NCBI GenBank assembly: GCA_009746045.1 | Contig: RPFO01000114.1 | Span: forward strand, 357,219 to 421,218 | Source: Mesostigma viride | Taxonomy: Eukaryota; Streptophyta; Mesostigmatophyceae; Mesostigmatales; Mesostigmataceae | Direction: 5' to 3' | DNA length: 64,000 nucleotides | Shown here: in pieces, positions 1 through 11,822 of the stretch | Layout: every line of letters begins with the position of its first letter | How positions within the stretch are numbered: position 1 is the stretch's first letter | Notes under the pieces: model-generated | The model's input: the letters and a program-made list of their open reading frames with translations, nothing else | Database searches by the model: none | What the model was told of the DNA's origin: nothing | Translations under genes and position numbers: made by a program

Positions 1-687
1 CTTTACGCAAACTACCGGGCCCTGTGGCGCAAGCCCTTGGGCAAGATCAGAAGAGAAACAGGACCTGTGTTAAGGTCCGGGTCCTCCCTAGCTGTTCTTA
101 CGTGTACGGGGCCGAGACGTGGACCCTCTCAGCCGACCTTGCCAGAAAGCTGGACGGCGCAGTCACCAACATGCTGCGATCCATTTTTCGTGTAGGATAT
201 CATTGCTTCTCTTGTTCGCAATGAGGACTTGTACCTCGGCATGCCATATATCACAAGCCACCACTAAGCAGCGGCGCCTGCAGCTAGTAGCGGCACTCAG
301 CTCGCACCAACCAGGTAGACACATCACGTGCCCCCCGGCTCCCCGCGGGACTGCGCCCAGCTCAGCCTGGCCGGCACCTCCAATTACGTGGGCCGGGCCA
401 CGCAATGCTATAGACGCCGCAAGGCCCGCACCTTCAATGAACAGCTAGTAGAGGACATGGGGGGGCTAGTATCCCTCTCGGACGTGATTTGGAACATCGA
501 TGATGGACAAGGCCAAGTGGTCCCAGGTCATATAGGACAACGAACCCCCTCCCGTGGGGAAGCGCCCGCGTGTTTGCAAACGCGGGAAGCACGCTGGACA
601 GGACCCCTAGGGTAGAGAGCTTAGAATGATAGAGTTGGCTTGATGTTGTAGATAGATTAGACCGGTAGGATTGCATGTGTGTCCCGG
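1..687 (+). mobile_element. LINE 3' region: RT C-terminal coding remnant and 3' UTR
   Basis: The first 230 bases encode a typical LINE post-RT segment (YGAETWTLSADLARKLDG, then MLRSIFRVGY). The frame then breaks, so this is a decayed 5'-truncated copy. The 3' UTR (about 540-687) is shared, inverted, with the minus-strand copy at 15,504-16,766, including the block ending in GATTAGACCGGTAGGA just before a (CATC)n tract. I read the LINE as continuing through the (CATC)n arrays on both sides of the inserted CACTA element, to the 3' hairpin at 13,331-13,364. Confidence 0.75.
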
Positions 688-1070
688 CCATCCATCCATC
701 CATCCATCCATCCATCCATCCATCCATCCATCCATCCATCCATCCATCCATCCATCCATCCATCCATCCATCCATCCATCCATCCATCCATCCATCCATC
801 CATCCATCCATCCATCCATCCATCCATCCATCCATCCATCCATCCATCCATCCATCCATCCATCCATCCATCCATCCATCCATCCATCCACAGTCCATCC
901 ATCCATCCATCCATCCATCCATCCATCCATCCATCCATCCATCCATCCATCCATCCATCCATCCATCCATCCATCCATCCATCCATCCATCCATCCATCC
1001 ATCCATCCATCCATCCATCCATCCATCCATCCATCCATCCATCCATCCATCCATCCATCCATCCATCCAT
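688..1070. repeat. (CATC)n microsatellite, left part
   Basis: An almost pure CCAT/CATC tract with one interruption near 890. It lies directly 3' of the LINE UTR. At its right end the sequence flips to GGATGGA before the CACTA terminus, making a small palindrome. Both strands give long open frames (MDGW and SIHP repeats) that are artefacts. Confidence 0.97.
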
Positions 1071-1097
1071 GGATGGACGCTAGGAACTCGGCTTTGA

Positions 1098-1440
1098 GAA
1101 TGGGTGAGAAATCGTGAGAAAAAGGGTGAGAAAGGTGAGAAAAAGGGTGAGAAATGGGTGAGAATGGGTGAGAAAGGTGAGAAAAAAGGGTGAGAATGGG
1201 GTGAGAATGGGTGAGAAAACACGTTTCTCACCCGGGTGAGATTGCCCCAAAAAGGTCAAAAAAGGGGAAAAACGTGAGAAAAATCTCAAGAAAACAGGAC
1301 GTGAGATAAGTGAGAAAAACGGGAGGTGTGAAACGTGAGAAAAGTGAGAAAATCAGGACGTGAGAAAAGTGAGAAAAGTGAGAAAAACAGGACGTGAGAA
1401 AAGTGAGAAAAGTGAGAAAACACAGCGCTGAAAAACACAC
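1098..1440 (+). repeat. Left subterminal repeats of the CACTA element
   Basis: Many copies of GGTGAGAAA/GTGAGAAAA at irregular spacing, with longer blocks containing ACAGGACGTGAGAAAAGTGAG. In CACTA elements such subterminal arrays are the usual binding sites of the second element-encoded protein; binding here is inference. Confidence 0.8.
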
Positions 1441-1760
1441 CCATAATGCAATATGCTGGCAGCCATGCACATGCAGGCAGTGCCAGTAACAACCGCTGTT
1501 CAAAACAGCACGAACAATCATGATTTTTTCATTAAATGTTTGAATAATTTTAATGTTTACAGCTGCAAGAACGGGTCCGTTGATTCAACTATTCAACACT
1601 GTTACGGCGTTATGTACATCTTCGGCATTCAATGCCTGTTCAACACATGCAGTCTGTAATGGCGTTATGACATCTTCGGCATTCAATGCCTTTCATCAAA
1701 TACTATATGGCAGCTAGCTAACATCGCGGGCCGCTCGACAGGGCGTCACATGCTGACTTT

Positions 1761-4700
1761 TTATTCTCGTGGTGCCTGCAAGAAATCAAGCAAACCGACA
1801 CAATATATGCAAGAGGAAAAGAAATCAGATCCTTGACATAGATGTAAGCGTTCTACAATGATCTTGAGCTCATCACCACCTAACAATCCATGCAGCAAAT
1901 GTGTATGGCAAATCAAACCAAGCAACATACAATTCCACACATCCATGCATGCAAGAGGGGAAAAAAAAACAGGCCCTTGCAGATAAACATCTATACCTTC
2001 AAATGCCAAAAACATGACACCTATAATTCCCCCCCAAATGAAAGCAGTGCAGCTAACCTTGGATGGTGATGCAACTGACGACGCCGATGACATGGTATCG
2101 TCATCGGCGTCGTCAGTGTCAGTCCTCCCACCACGTTGTTCTTCGAAGGCGGTCCAGTTTACCTGCAAGTAAGAGGCATACAAGGAAGTCAACTAAATCA
2201 TGTTCAGGAAAACTTAATTGCAGAAAAAAGATGCTATCAATAAATGGCGATTTTTATAGCGGAACAAAATTTCAGAAATCATAGGGGGAAAAACAACAAA
2301 ACCTAATCAGCCAACATAATTTACCATGATTACATGAACAACAATATGGCATGCATGCAAGATGCAAACAACTTATTTTTAGGCACGACTAAAAAGGTAT
2401 ACTTACCGATGTCATCCCCGTTGCCGTCGAGATGTCCATAGTCGCAGTACCCTGCTGCCGGGCGCGAACAAGGGCCTTTTGTTTTGCTAGGAGGGCTTCT
2501 AGCCTGGCCAGTTCTCGCTCTGCCTCCTTCAAATCCGGCTCGAGCTCCATATCCACGTCGCTGAATTCCAGTTTAGCAGGCGCAACCGACAGCACCGTCG
2601 GCGTGGCGACCTCCGCCTTGGCCTGCGCCGCTGCCGGCGTGGCGACCTCCGCCTTGGCCTGCGCCGCTGCCGGCGTGGCGACCTCCGCCTTGGCCTGCGC
2701 CGCTGCCGGCGTGGCGACCTCCGCCTTGGCCTGCGCCGCTGCCGGCGTGGCGACCTCCGCCTTGGCCTGCGCCGCCGCCGCCGTGGCAACCTCCGCCTTG
2801 GCTTTCTCCACAGCAGGCGTGGTGACTACCACCTTTGTCCCTGCCTTTGCCTCGCTGCCCTGCACCGCAGCCCCAGCCACAACTCCCTTCGCACGCTTCA
2901 CAGGCACCTGCTGCGCGGACTCCTCCACCTGTCTCTTTTTCACCGGATCCTGCATGTTGTTGGGGTCCACAGAGGCAGCAGCCTTCACGGCTGCTTGGGA
3001 CCGCTTGAGGACTCGGTACGCCGTCATGTCCTCGGGGTACACTCCATCAAGAGCCACCCAAGCACATATTTCCTTGCTGTTCTCGTCTTGGGGGAGGTCG
3101 TTGAGGGCGAGCTCGTAAGTCTTGCTTGCGCCGTCATGCTCGACGAACAGGATTGAGTGTGGGATCTTCCTTTTCTTGTTGATGGAGCAGACTTTACCAA
3201 ACTCCCAGATCCACTCATCCTGGTCCTTCTTAGGGTCCTCTAGGAGAAACCGCACGGCGATGAACATCCCGATTTTCGGCTGGGCATCCTTTCGGATGGT
3301 GGCCACGCGGCTGAGCTGCGGCAGAAAGTGACCAAGGCCCAGGTCGAGGGGGGTACCGCGTTCCTTTTTTATTTGGGGCTCCCGTTCCTTCTTGAGTTTC
3401 TTTGGCGGCACATCAGCTTTCTTCTCTACTTTGTTTTTCTGCGTCTTTGGAATGAACGGCGCCGCGGCCTCGGCTGCCGGCGCCGCGGCCTCGGCTGCCG
3501 GCGCCGCGGCCTCGGCTGCCGGCGCCGCGGCCTTGGCTGCCGGCGCCGCGGCCTTGGCTGCCGGCGCCGCGGCCTTGGCTGCCGGCGCCGCGGCCTTGGC
3601 TGCCGGCGCCGCTGCCTTGGCTGCCGGCGCCGCGGCCTTGGCTGCCGGCGCCGCGGCCTTGGCTGCCGGCGCCGCGGCCTTGGCTGCCGGCGCCGCGGCC
3701 TTGGCTGCCGGCGCCGCGGTTTCTGCGGCGGGGGGAGCCGACGTGGCCGATGGGGAAGCGGCCACGGCAAGGACAGGGTTCCTTGGTGGCACAGGGGGCG
3801 GCGCCATGATATAGACGACCGACTGTTCTGAAGCTGAGGCCGGCTTTGTAGATTGCTCAAGTGCAGCGAGCCTGGCCCGGAGGAGCGCGATTTCCTGCTC
3901 CTGGGGCGTCAGGGTGTTCTCGACCTGCGCATGCCACAATTTCGGGGAAACGGACACAACCAACTAGGTACAATAGTTAGAGGACGTGATTTCTTGAGCT
4001 ATTTGCTCATCTGACATGGGGGCGCTTGAAAATGGCAAAGGCAAAGCGGAGCCCGCCGCCTTAAGGCGGGCGTAACAGGTTGGTGGGGTGCTGGCATGCA
4101 TAAATAAATGGGGTGGGGTGCTGGCATGCATAAATAAATGGGGTGGGGTGCTGGCATGCATAAATAAATGGGGTGGGGTGCTGGCATGCAAAAATAAATG
4201 GGGTGGGGTGCTGGCATGGATTACATGTATTAAAATTTTTTTATAGGCTTGTCAGTCACTGTAGCATTTCTTAACCAGATTTATATAAGGGCGCGTGAAT
4301 GCCCACGGTTTAAAAAGAACATGGTCACGAGCATGGAGAGTGGAAAGCAACAATCTTTGCGGACGACATACAGTAAGCTAGTAGCCAGAATGCTTTCTTG
4401 CCGTAACCTACCTTGGCCGGGGCTTGTGGCTCGAGGTGAGTCTTGTGTTGCTTGGGATTCGCCATCTTGGGCTTTGGCACCCCGACCTTCACCTAAGATC
4501 GTGCGAGTGATACGACGATTGTGAGGACAAAGACAAGCAAATCAATTAAAAGAAGGAACTTGACGTCGAAGCTAGCGGCAAGTACACATTTTACTCCAAT
4601 ACTAATGGTGCCGGATCAGAAAATATTGCATGCATGAAGTTCGGTTGCCTTTGCATCGGGAAAAGAAAAGCATTGGAATAAGTCCAATGTAGAGCTTAGC

Positions 4701-5437
4701 TATACCTTTGGCGTGTCCAGGTTGGTTAGGTTGGCCAAGGCACCCCCCTCGTCCGGGTTGCGAACGCCGCGCTTCCCGCTATTTGCCTTGTACTTCGAAT
4801 TCGACAAGTATCGAGACAGCTCGGCGGCTACAAATTTCCGCGCCGGCTGGAATACCGGAGCCTTGCCCGCCTTCGCGGGGTCCACTTTATGCAATTCCTC
4901 GTACCTCCGCTTTGCTGACTCAAAAACTGAGTTTGCTAATGCCCCCGCAAAATCGCATATTTTTAGCAGTCTATCGACAACTGCGGCAACTAACACAGCA
5001 TCTTGTTTAGCTTTTGGCTCCCCAATGTGAAGGTACCTCCGCGATAGCACCGCTATCTGGCTGCGGAGGACTGCCAGCCGGTTACTCTCGGCGACAAATG
5101 GCAAAGGGACTTCCTCGCTGATCTTGTTAACACGGAATGAGCGCCACTCTTCCTCTGTGGCCATGTAAGGCCCATCCTGCTCTGCTGCCATGTAACTACC
5201 CAACGGCGGTTGGGTAGAAAAGTTGGAACCTGGGTCAATGCGTCGGCCGCCTGTGTTTGCGGCTCCATGGCAACAACGACTCCTTTCAGTGGACGCGGCA
5301 AATTGAACGCATACATCATCTTGAAATCTTGACCGTCCATCTGCACCGATCCGACGACTCATGCAGTATCCCGCTTTTTTTTGTCTTGCAGGAGAGCCGT
5401 TGGCCGGTTCCCAACGCGTGCGACCACTGGTCTGCAT
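1761..5437 (-). CDS. Second CACTA gene: Lys/Ala-rich repeat protein with a Tudor-like block
   Basis: Five exons join in frame on the minus strand: 5437-4706, 4492-4412, 3924-2407, 2162-2058 and 1775-1761, about 816 codons if the first ATG at 5,437 is used. The last exon is only APRE plus stop. An alternative start at 5,346 with a short intron is possible, so the N-terminus is uncertain. Exon 1 has a helical region (EEEWRSFRVNKISEEV onward). Exon 3 begins with a short coiled coil (EQEIALLRARLAALEQ), then about a dozen 7-residue APAAKAA units, a basic stretch, a compact domain (GMFIAVRFLLEDP, WEFGKVCSINKKRK, ILFVEHDGASKTYELAL) resembling a Tudor/PWWP-type barrel, five 12-residue AQAKAEVATPAA units, and an acidic C-terminal helix. 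It is probably the DNA-binding partner protein, as TnpA is in plant CACTA elements, but I recognise no homologue. The repeat block may vary in length between copies. Confidence 0.7.
4083..4217. repeat. 30-bp tandem repeat inside an intron of the second CACTA gene
   Basis: About 4.5 copies of a unit containing GGGGTGCTGGCATGCATAAA, nearly identical, between exons 3 and 2 of the minus-strand gene. No coding role seen. Confidence 0.9.
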
Positions 5438-5700
5438 TAACTTAACTTACCTTAAGTTCTCCAGAGAAGTGACCCAAGCCGTCGGTTGGCACTCATCGAC
5501 GTCAGCCGCAGTGTGTTGACGCGTCCGCGCGATTCACGCGGCGGCACCAAACGGCACCTACCGACAGAGGGAGCACCGCGCAACTTAAACAACGCGTTCG
5601 TTTTGAGGTCTGCTGTGGCTTCGACGATTTCGCATCAAGTCTGACGCGGGGCCTTCCGTGACTTTACATTTACTGTCTTATTTATTCCTGAATACTAACA
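5438..5700. promoter_or_regulatory. Divergent promoter region of the CACTA element
   Basis: The 263 bp between the start of the minus-strand gene and the tnp2 ATG must drive both genes. No unambiguous TATA box or conserved box could be assigned; the tnp2 ATG follows an A-rich leader (TACTAACA). This is a call by position. Confidence 0.45.
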
Positions 5701-8700
5701 ATGGCGGATTTGAACTGTAGCATAGATGATTTTTTACAGGAGGGGGACGATCATCTGCCTGGTACCGGGGAGGAGGATGCAAAAGCGTTTGCCAGAAACT
5801 TCGCAGCTACAGTAGGCAAAATATCAGCAGACACACCACTTTATTCAGGATCCAGTAACACTGCCATAGCTAGCGCGTTGGAACTCTTGTCTATACTCGG
5901 CAGGCATTCTGCATCGGCTGCCCTAGCGGATGAGGTATTCACTTTCATCAGCAAAGTTCTGCCAGCCGGTAATTCTCTTCCAGAAAGTGTAAAAGAAGCC
6001 AAGAAAGTCATGAAGGGTTTAGGGTTAGATATGCGTGTATATGACGCGTGCCCCTGTGAAAAATATATATACAAAACAAAAGAAGTCCAGACCTGCCCAG
6101 TATGTAAAAACAATAGATATGAACAATACGAAGATAGAAATGGAGAGACAGTAACAACAAGAAGGGCACATCGCCAAGTTAGATACTTCCCTCTTATAAA
6201 TCGTTTCCGCGGATTTTTTAGGATACCCGAGATGTCCAAGGCATTACGATATGCTGGAGAAACTGAAAACAAACAAGACGAAGAAGACCCAAACCGGAAA
6301 GTCCACGGAATTAAAGGTAAAAGGCGTCCTTGTCGATTTCTTTTCTGCACGTGCTTTTTGGCTGGCTGTATACGGTTCACCCAACTCATGCTGCATATGT
6401 TGTGGTGATTTTGCTGCATATTATAACATTCGGTTGTGCCGCCCGCACTTCGGCCGTCCCGTTTACCCACCTCCCTGTTGTATAATTGCGTGCAGATACC
6501 CGAGCGATGCTGCACGTCAAGAGATTGTTCCCTCAGTTTCGGCTTGACCCACGCTTCCTTTTTTTAGCGCTTTGTTTTGATGGAGTATGTCCTAGGTGCT
6601 ACATGGACCAGCACTCCAGCTGGCCATGTTTCTGTGCAATCTTGAACCTGCCTGAATGGGTCTTCATTAACAAACATTTCTGCCCAATGGTGCTTCTGGT
6701 GGGAGGGAACAAGAAAGGTAAGGCCCCAAAGAATATGCACATTTTTCTTGACCTGATTGTAGATGAGCTGGTGAAGATGTGGGATGGGTTTTTCATTTGT
6801 GATGTGTTGGATGATGATGAGCATGGTGGGCTCCACCCGGCAAAGATTCAAGCACTGCTTTTGTTTACTGTTCACGACTACCCGGGGTTTGGTAAGATGG
6901 TAAATATGCCAGACTCCGGGTACGACGGCTGCCTTGTGCACGGCCCTGCTTGGAAGGGCACCTATGTTTCCCAAGGGCGCATTGTTTTTCTTGGGCATGA
7001 GACCTTGCTGCCAGCTGATGACCCCCGTCGCGGTGGCAACGACAAGGAGGCGCCGCCCGACATGACGATGGAAACCTATGTAGAGCACTGCAGAAACAAC
7101 GGCCGGGAGCCGGAGCCCTTTTGCAGGCTGCCGTACTGGCCTCAACTCCTCCAACGGCACCTGATCGACGAGTTCCACCTGGGGGCGAACAACCTCTTGC
7201 GAGTCGCCAACTCCACTAGCGGTAAGTGCGGTGCTGTCTAGTGTTGTGTCACTAGTGTTTGTCGCTGTTTTTTTCCTTTTCAACATTTTGTATTTAAGGA
7301 GAATTCCATTAGGATTTATTACATGCTGTGGTTCAGTGTGTGTATTAAGTATTACTAACATTGGTATGCATTTGCGCTTGTATTGTCCATGTTCCCAAGA
7401 AAAGTCCTTATTTTAGGACCAGTTTGAATTAAAAAATATATGTGCAAAGATCAAATTTTGACCCTGGCATTTTTACCACTGACAGATAACACACTTTTTT
7501 AGTTTCTATCAAAAACCTGGGTTCAAATAATTACATTTAGTGCCTGAATGGACCCTGGCCCATGGCAGGCCTCAAACCGCGAATTTGGTCAAAATGAGAA
7601 TTTAGGACCAATAGGACCAATTAGTGTCAACGCATGACCATGCTATCCACACGGTCCCTTGAGCATCTTACAAGCGCTAGGGGACCCTACGAGGCCTTGG
7701 GATGGCGGGGCAGCGTATAACAAGGCCATACCCTGCTGTGGCTGCCTCTATATATACGCGTGCTTAACGGTGTCACAGATGGTGCAGGTAATGCAATATA
7801 CGGTTGCATGGTTGCTGAGGTTGCCCGGCTTGAACATGGCCCACCCCTTGCGGTAAACTTTCTCTAAGCATATGCCAAACCTTCTTTGACATCACGGACA
7901 TGCTGGCCACCACCCAGCGATGAAAAAACATTGCATTTGCATTGCAACTAACACATGAATGCAGCCAAATCAAGTTACAGAGCAACGTTGTGCTAACATG
8001 CAACGCTTTGTGAGCGAATTCAGGGTGCATGTAACACGTAAACCATATTGTATATACTGTCTGAGAACACCCTGAACGACTGCAGGCCATAGGACCATGG
8101 TTTATAACTAACACATGAGTAAAACTGTTCTTACGCATGTGTGTTTTAGCTGCAGCGGACGACGAAGATAGAGACGTAAAAAATTGTATGACGTAAACCA
8201 ACTATGTGTGACAGTTATGTGCACAGAGAGCGTCCCCTCTTTTTAGGCATAGCTCACTGACTCAAAACACCACGACAGCGTTGCCAGTTACACTCATGAT
8301 CTAGGGCACCCCGGCACGTACCTGCTACTTACGTCGCCTCATTCAGATGGTTGCAAAAAAGTCGCTGAAATCCGCAGCGAGGTCAGCTTTCCGAGAGCTG
8401 AGCGCACCAAAGCTGGCCAACCGGTTCAAAAATGATATAAACCACGCTTGTGCTGCGTTCTAGGTCCAAGAAATACCGAAAGTGAAGACCTACAAGGTGC
8501 GCTCGCTGCCCAGCCTGAACGTCCCTAAAACATGGTCGACAATGGAAATCGGGCAAGAATATCACGGCCCAGGCGCTCCCATGTCAAATACTCCGTTTAT
8601 AAACTCCATACTATAATCAAAATCGTCCACAAAAATTTCCTGGCTCGATTCGCACCACCATTGCTAATACACTAACATGTTTGTGCCAAAATCGACCCTC

Positions 8701-11700
8701 CGCGAGCAGGCGATCTGCGACCCATTTGTGTTGTGCCGCTGTGCTACAGCGCTACACATAAAAACTTGCGCAGAAAATTTCACAGCCTTTAAGCATAACT
8801 AACGACCTTTCGTTTTTGCTACTGGGCGCCCGAAATGATAAACGCACGTGAAAACGCCGGCCACGATTGTCAGGTCGCCATATCCACCTCAGATCATTCC
8901 CGCACCCACTTTTTCGCTCCAAAATCGGTTATATTTTTGGTCGAGGTACCTACTTTCCCGCCATTATACCCGGTACCCGGGTACGGAATCCGGGTACCAT
9001 GTGCCGGTACCACGGGTCGGGTACATCATGCCGGGTACGGTCCACATGGGGTACGGTCCATTTAGTGACCCCCCCCCCCGGTACCTCGGTTATAGTAAAT
9101 TGGTCCTTAATTTAGGACTTTGTCCTAAATTAAGGACCGTGGGAGGCTTAACAGTATGGCTTTGTTTTCCTTAAATCTGCTGCCAGGGGAAGGTTTGACC
9201 TACGCCATTCGGGATCGGCTGAAGGAGATGAACCTGAACCCGGAGCTGCACATGGAGAAGACCGTGACAACCACCACTGCCATGGATGGCACAATCAAGA
9301 CAACAACCAGGAGGCGGGGGTTGCATCCACCCTGCCAGCTCACCTCGCAAGAGAAGGCTGAAGTTATTGGTGAGTGTTTGCTTTTTTCTCCCAACTGTTT
9401 TATAGGTATTTGATTCAAGTGCAATTATTTAGTTTCGCAATTTTTCTTTCTCTGGTTGTGGTTCAGTTTTCCTTTCGCACGCGTTTAGGGTCTTCTCACA
9501 TTTTCAGTGCAATGTGAACAGTGCATATTGCAGTACAGTAAACGTTCGACTTGTCACTCTCCATGTTGCATCAAGACTTGCCACTGACTTACACTTGTGG
9601 GGTTTGACTGTTTTTTTTTTTTTGTCTCCCACGCAGCCCTGGAGCGCCGAATGAAGGACAGCCTGCCCGACTGCTTCCCGGGTGATATTGTGGGGCTGCT
9701 GGCCAATGGCAAGCCAGAGAGAAAGGCCAAGACTCATGACAAGCTAGAATTGTTTTCGAAGCGCTTACCTGTTTTGCTTAGAGGCCGCCTGCACGCAGAC
9801 GCAAGAGCTGCCTTTTTGGAAACGTCTGCAGCATGGGACTCAATCTTTAGCGGTAGGGTCTTCACTCAGTACGAACTGGACGAGGTAGGTAGGGCTATGT
9901 TGAGGTCAATTGTTGCACTTGAGCGTGTTCTGCCCGCATCCGAAATGTCCAGGTCGGTTCACGCAGCGACACATTTGGCGGGGCAGATTTCAAATGTCGG
10001 TCTCCCTGACGGTAGGTCCATGGCGTGGGGTGAGAGATGCATGAACACAGCGGTTTCTGGCCACATGTCTGCACTCAATGTTGAGCACTCCATGGGCCAG
10101 TCCTTCGTCAACTTCGAGGTGCTGACGCTGCTATCCTACTTCCAGCATCGAGCCACCGGAGTAAGTTGTTTCTTATTTGAAGGTCTTTACTTCTTTCTTG
10201 TGTGTGTACATGATGTATAGCACCTTGAGTTTGTAATTCTGCATTTACATGAAGCAATGATGGCTCATTTCATTCAGCATGGAAACTCTCCTTGTGTAAA
10301 ACCTTGATGTTTCTACTCACTCTCATTTTCAAGGAAAGTGCTCTTTAAATTGAATGCCTTCTGTATTTTTGCTTGGTGTGCTTATCATGTTTTTTTCCAA
10401 TGCAGGTAAAGACCAAGCACTATGTGTGGGACCTTCTCACCAATGATCCGTCGCGCACCATCGAGCTGGGCAAGCGCTCGGTGAAAGACGGGTACCGGTT
10501 TTCTGAGGACGAGATGACGGCGGCAAGGGATTTGCTGGTAGAAGATGCCCTTCCCAAGGCTGATTACAGCGACCCTGCGAATGGCGACGAGGCCTACTGG
10601 TGAGCCTTGTTTTTTGCAAATGCTACTTACGCCGTCTGCTTTGGTTATTTTAATTCAGTCCTATTGAAAGGCGCCTTGGGATTAGCCATGCAATCATGTT
10701 TTACTGTCACAAAGCCAGCCCTAGTAATTAATATCTAGTTTGTTTGGTTTTACCCATCCGGGTGCCATGATCTTGCCGCCAGTAAAAGCGTCCTGTGTTG
10801 TATCTGTTTTTTTTTTTTAATAACCAATACTTAATAATAATACTCTTTGCTGGGTTATCGGTGTGCGTTTGTTTGAATGCAGGCGAGATCGCTGTGCTGA
10901 CACAACGTTCAACGTGCTGGCATGGGCATCATTAAACCTGACGCCGCTTGTGCCGCAAGTCATTGTAGCGGCGTGTGGGGGCGTGAAGCGCTACGCGGAT
11001 TCTTTCCACAAAGTCAGGATCCACGGGTTCAACTACCGCACGGAGGCTGCGGACCAATCCCAGGGAAAGCGGCACAAGAATGCGGGAGTTGCGGTGCATG
11101 GCCCGGGCGGTGTAGACTTTGGTTTGATCACACACATTCTGAAGGCCAGGTTAGAGTACCCACGAGGTGGCTGGGAATGGCAGCTGTTGTTGAAGGTGGA
11201 GCTTTTTGATCGCCTTCATGTCGCTCACCTGCCCCAGGAGAGGTTGGTGGTCATCAGCAGCGCAAAGGCCCCCAGGTCGTCGTGCCTTGTGTTGCCAGGT
11301 GCAGTGAGCTCAGTTGGGTATGTCGTCGATGAATGCTATGCTCCCGAAATGGTGGTAATCCCTGCCAAACTGCCATGGAGCATGGCACACCAGGCGCAAT
11401 CTGCCCTCAGTAACCATGTGTATCACAGCGTGGCAGCAGATTTCCCCACCATGCCGCAGTTTGAAGTGATTGAGGAGGGTGAGCCGATGCCACCGCCTGG
11501 TGGCAAGAAGAAAGGCAAGAAGAAGGGGTCCAAGAAGAAGAAGAAGGTGGCAGCGGCAGACGTAGGTGATGGCGACGTGGTGCGCCGCGCTGGCAAGGCA
11601 CCTGCTCGAGGGCGCAGCCGCAAGCGTGGTGCTCCCACAGATGCTGGACCTAGCCAGCCCACCGTTGTAATTGCGGAGGTCCCTATGGCAAAGAGGGCCA

Positions 11701-11822
11701 GTGGAAGGCAGCGTAAAGCTGTGAACTATTGCGACACTAGTGGGGATGACACTATGTCATCAGAAGATGATGTTGATGCAAGCAACCCCTCGGACAGCAG
11801 TTCTGAAGAAGATGACTATTGA
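5701..11822 (+). CDS. tnp2-type CACTA transposase, six exons
   Basis: Exons 5701-6316, 6496-7221, 9187-9369, 9637-10160, 10406-10599 and 10883-11822 join with matching phases into 1,060 codons, with GT-AG introns throughout. It would cut and join the element ends in the nucleus. Exon 1 holds an N-terminal helical region and a zinc-knuckle block (YDACPCEKY, then TCPVCKNNRYE), followed by VRYFPLINRFRGFF, as in tnp2 proteins. Exon 2 has the RNase-H-like core: D234 in ALCFDG, the NLPEWVF strand, and D333 in TVHDYPGFG. The later block that in plant tnp2 reads like MHIEKN is here IDEFHLGANN, so the identity of the third acidic residue is unclear. Exon 4 matches the LPVLLRG...MLRSIVALERV...WGERCMN region. 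Exon 6 begins with a C-terminal domain (KNAGVAV, DFGLITHILKARLEYP) like DUF4216 and ends in a Lys-rich stretch and an acidic Ser/Glu/Asp tail. No frame break is visible, so it may be active. Intron 2 is 2 kb and probably holds a nested insertion. Confidence 0.9.
7404..9138. other. Possible nested non-coding insertion in tnp2 intron 2
   Basis: Intron 2 is far longer than the other introns of this gene. Near its left end is GTCCTTATTTTAGGAC and near its right end a perfect palindrome built from the same words (9,102-9,138). I see no open frame of note. Edges and target duplication are not resolved. It also contains a GGTACC-rich stretch at about 8,945-9,080. Confidence 0.4.
9102..9138. repeat. 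Perfect 17-bp-arm palindrome with TTT loop
   Basis: GGTCCTTAATTTAGGAC is followed by TTT and its exact reverse complement, 48 bp upstream of tnp2 exon 3. In the pre-mRNA it would fold as a stable stem just before the acceptor. Confidence 0.95.

Noticed and set aside
434-1231. Long open frames of MDGW and SIHP repeats (also 12,215-13,364 and 57,102-58,232)
   Set aside because: They are translations of the CATC/GGAT microsatellites, open in several frames and on both strands at once; no conserved flanking domain.
2432-3860. Plus-strand Ala-rich and Arg-rich frames opposite the second CACTA gene
   Set aside because: Antisense shadows of the 21-bp and 36-bp coding repeats; the minus-strand exons have matching splice sites and phases.
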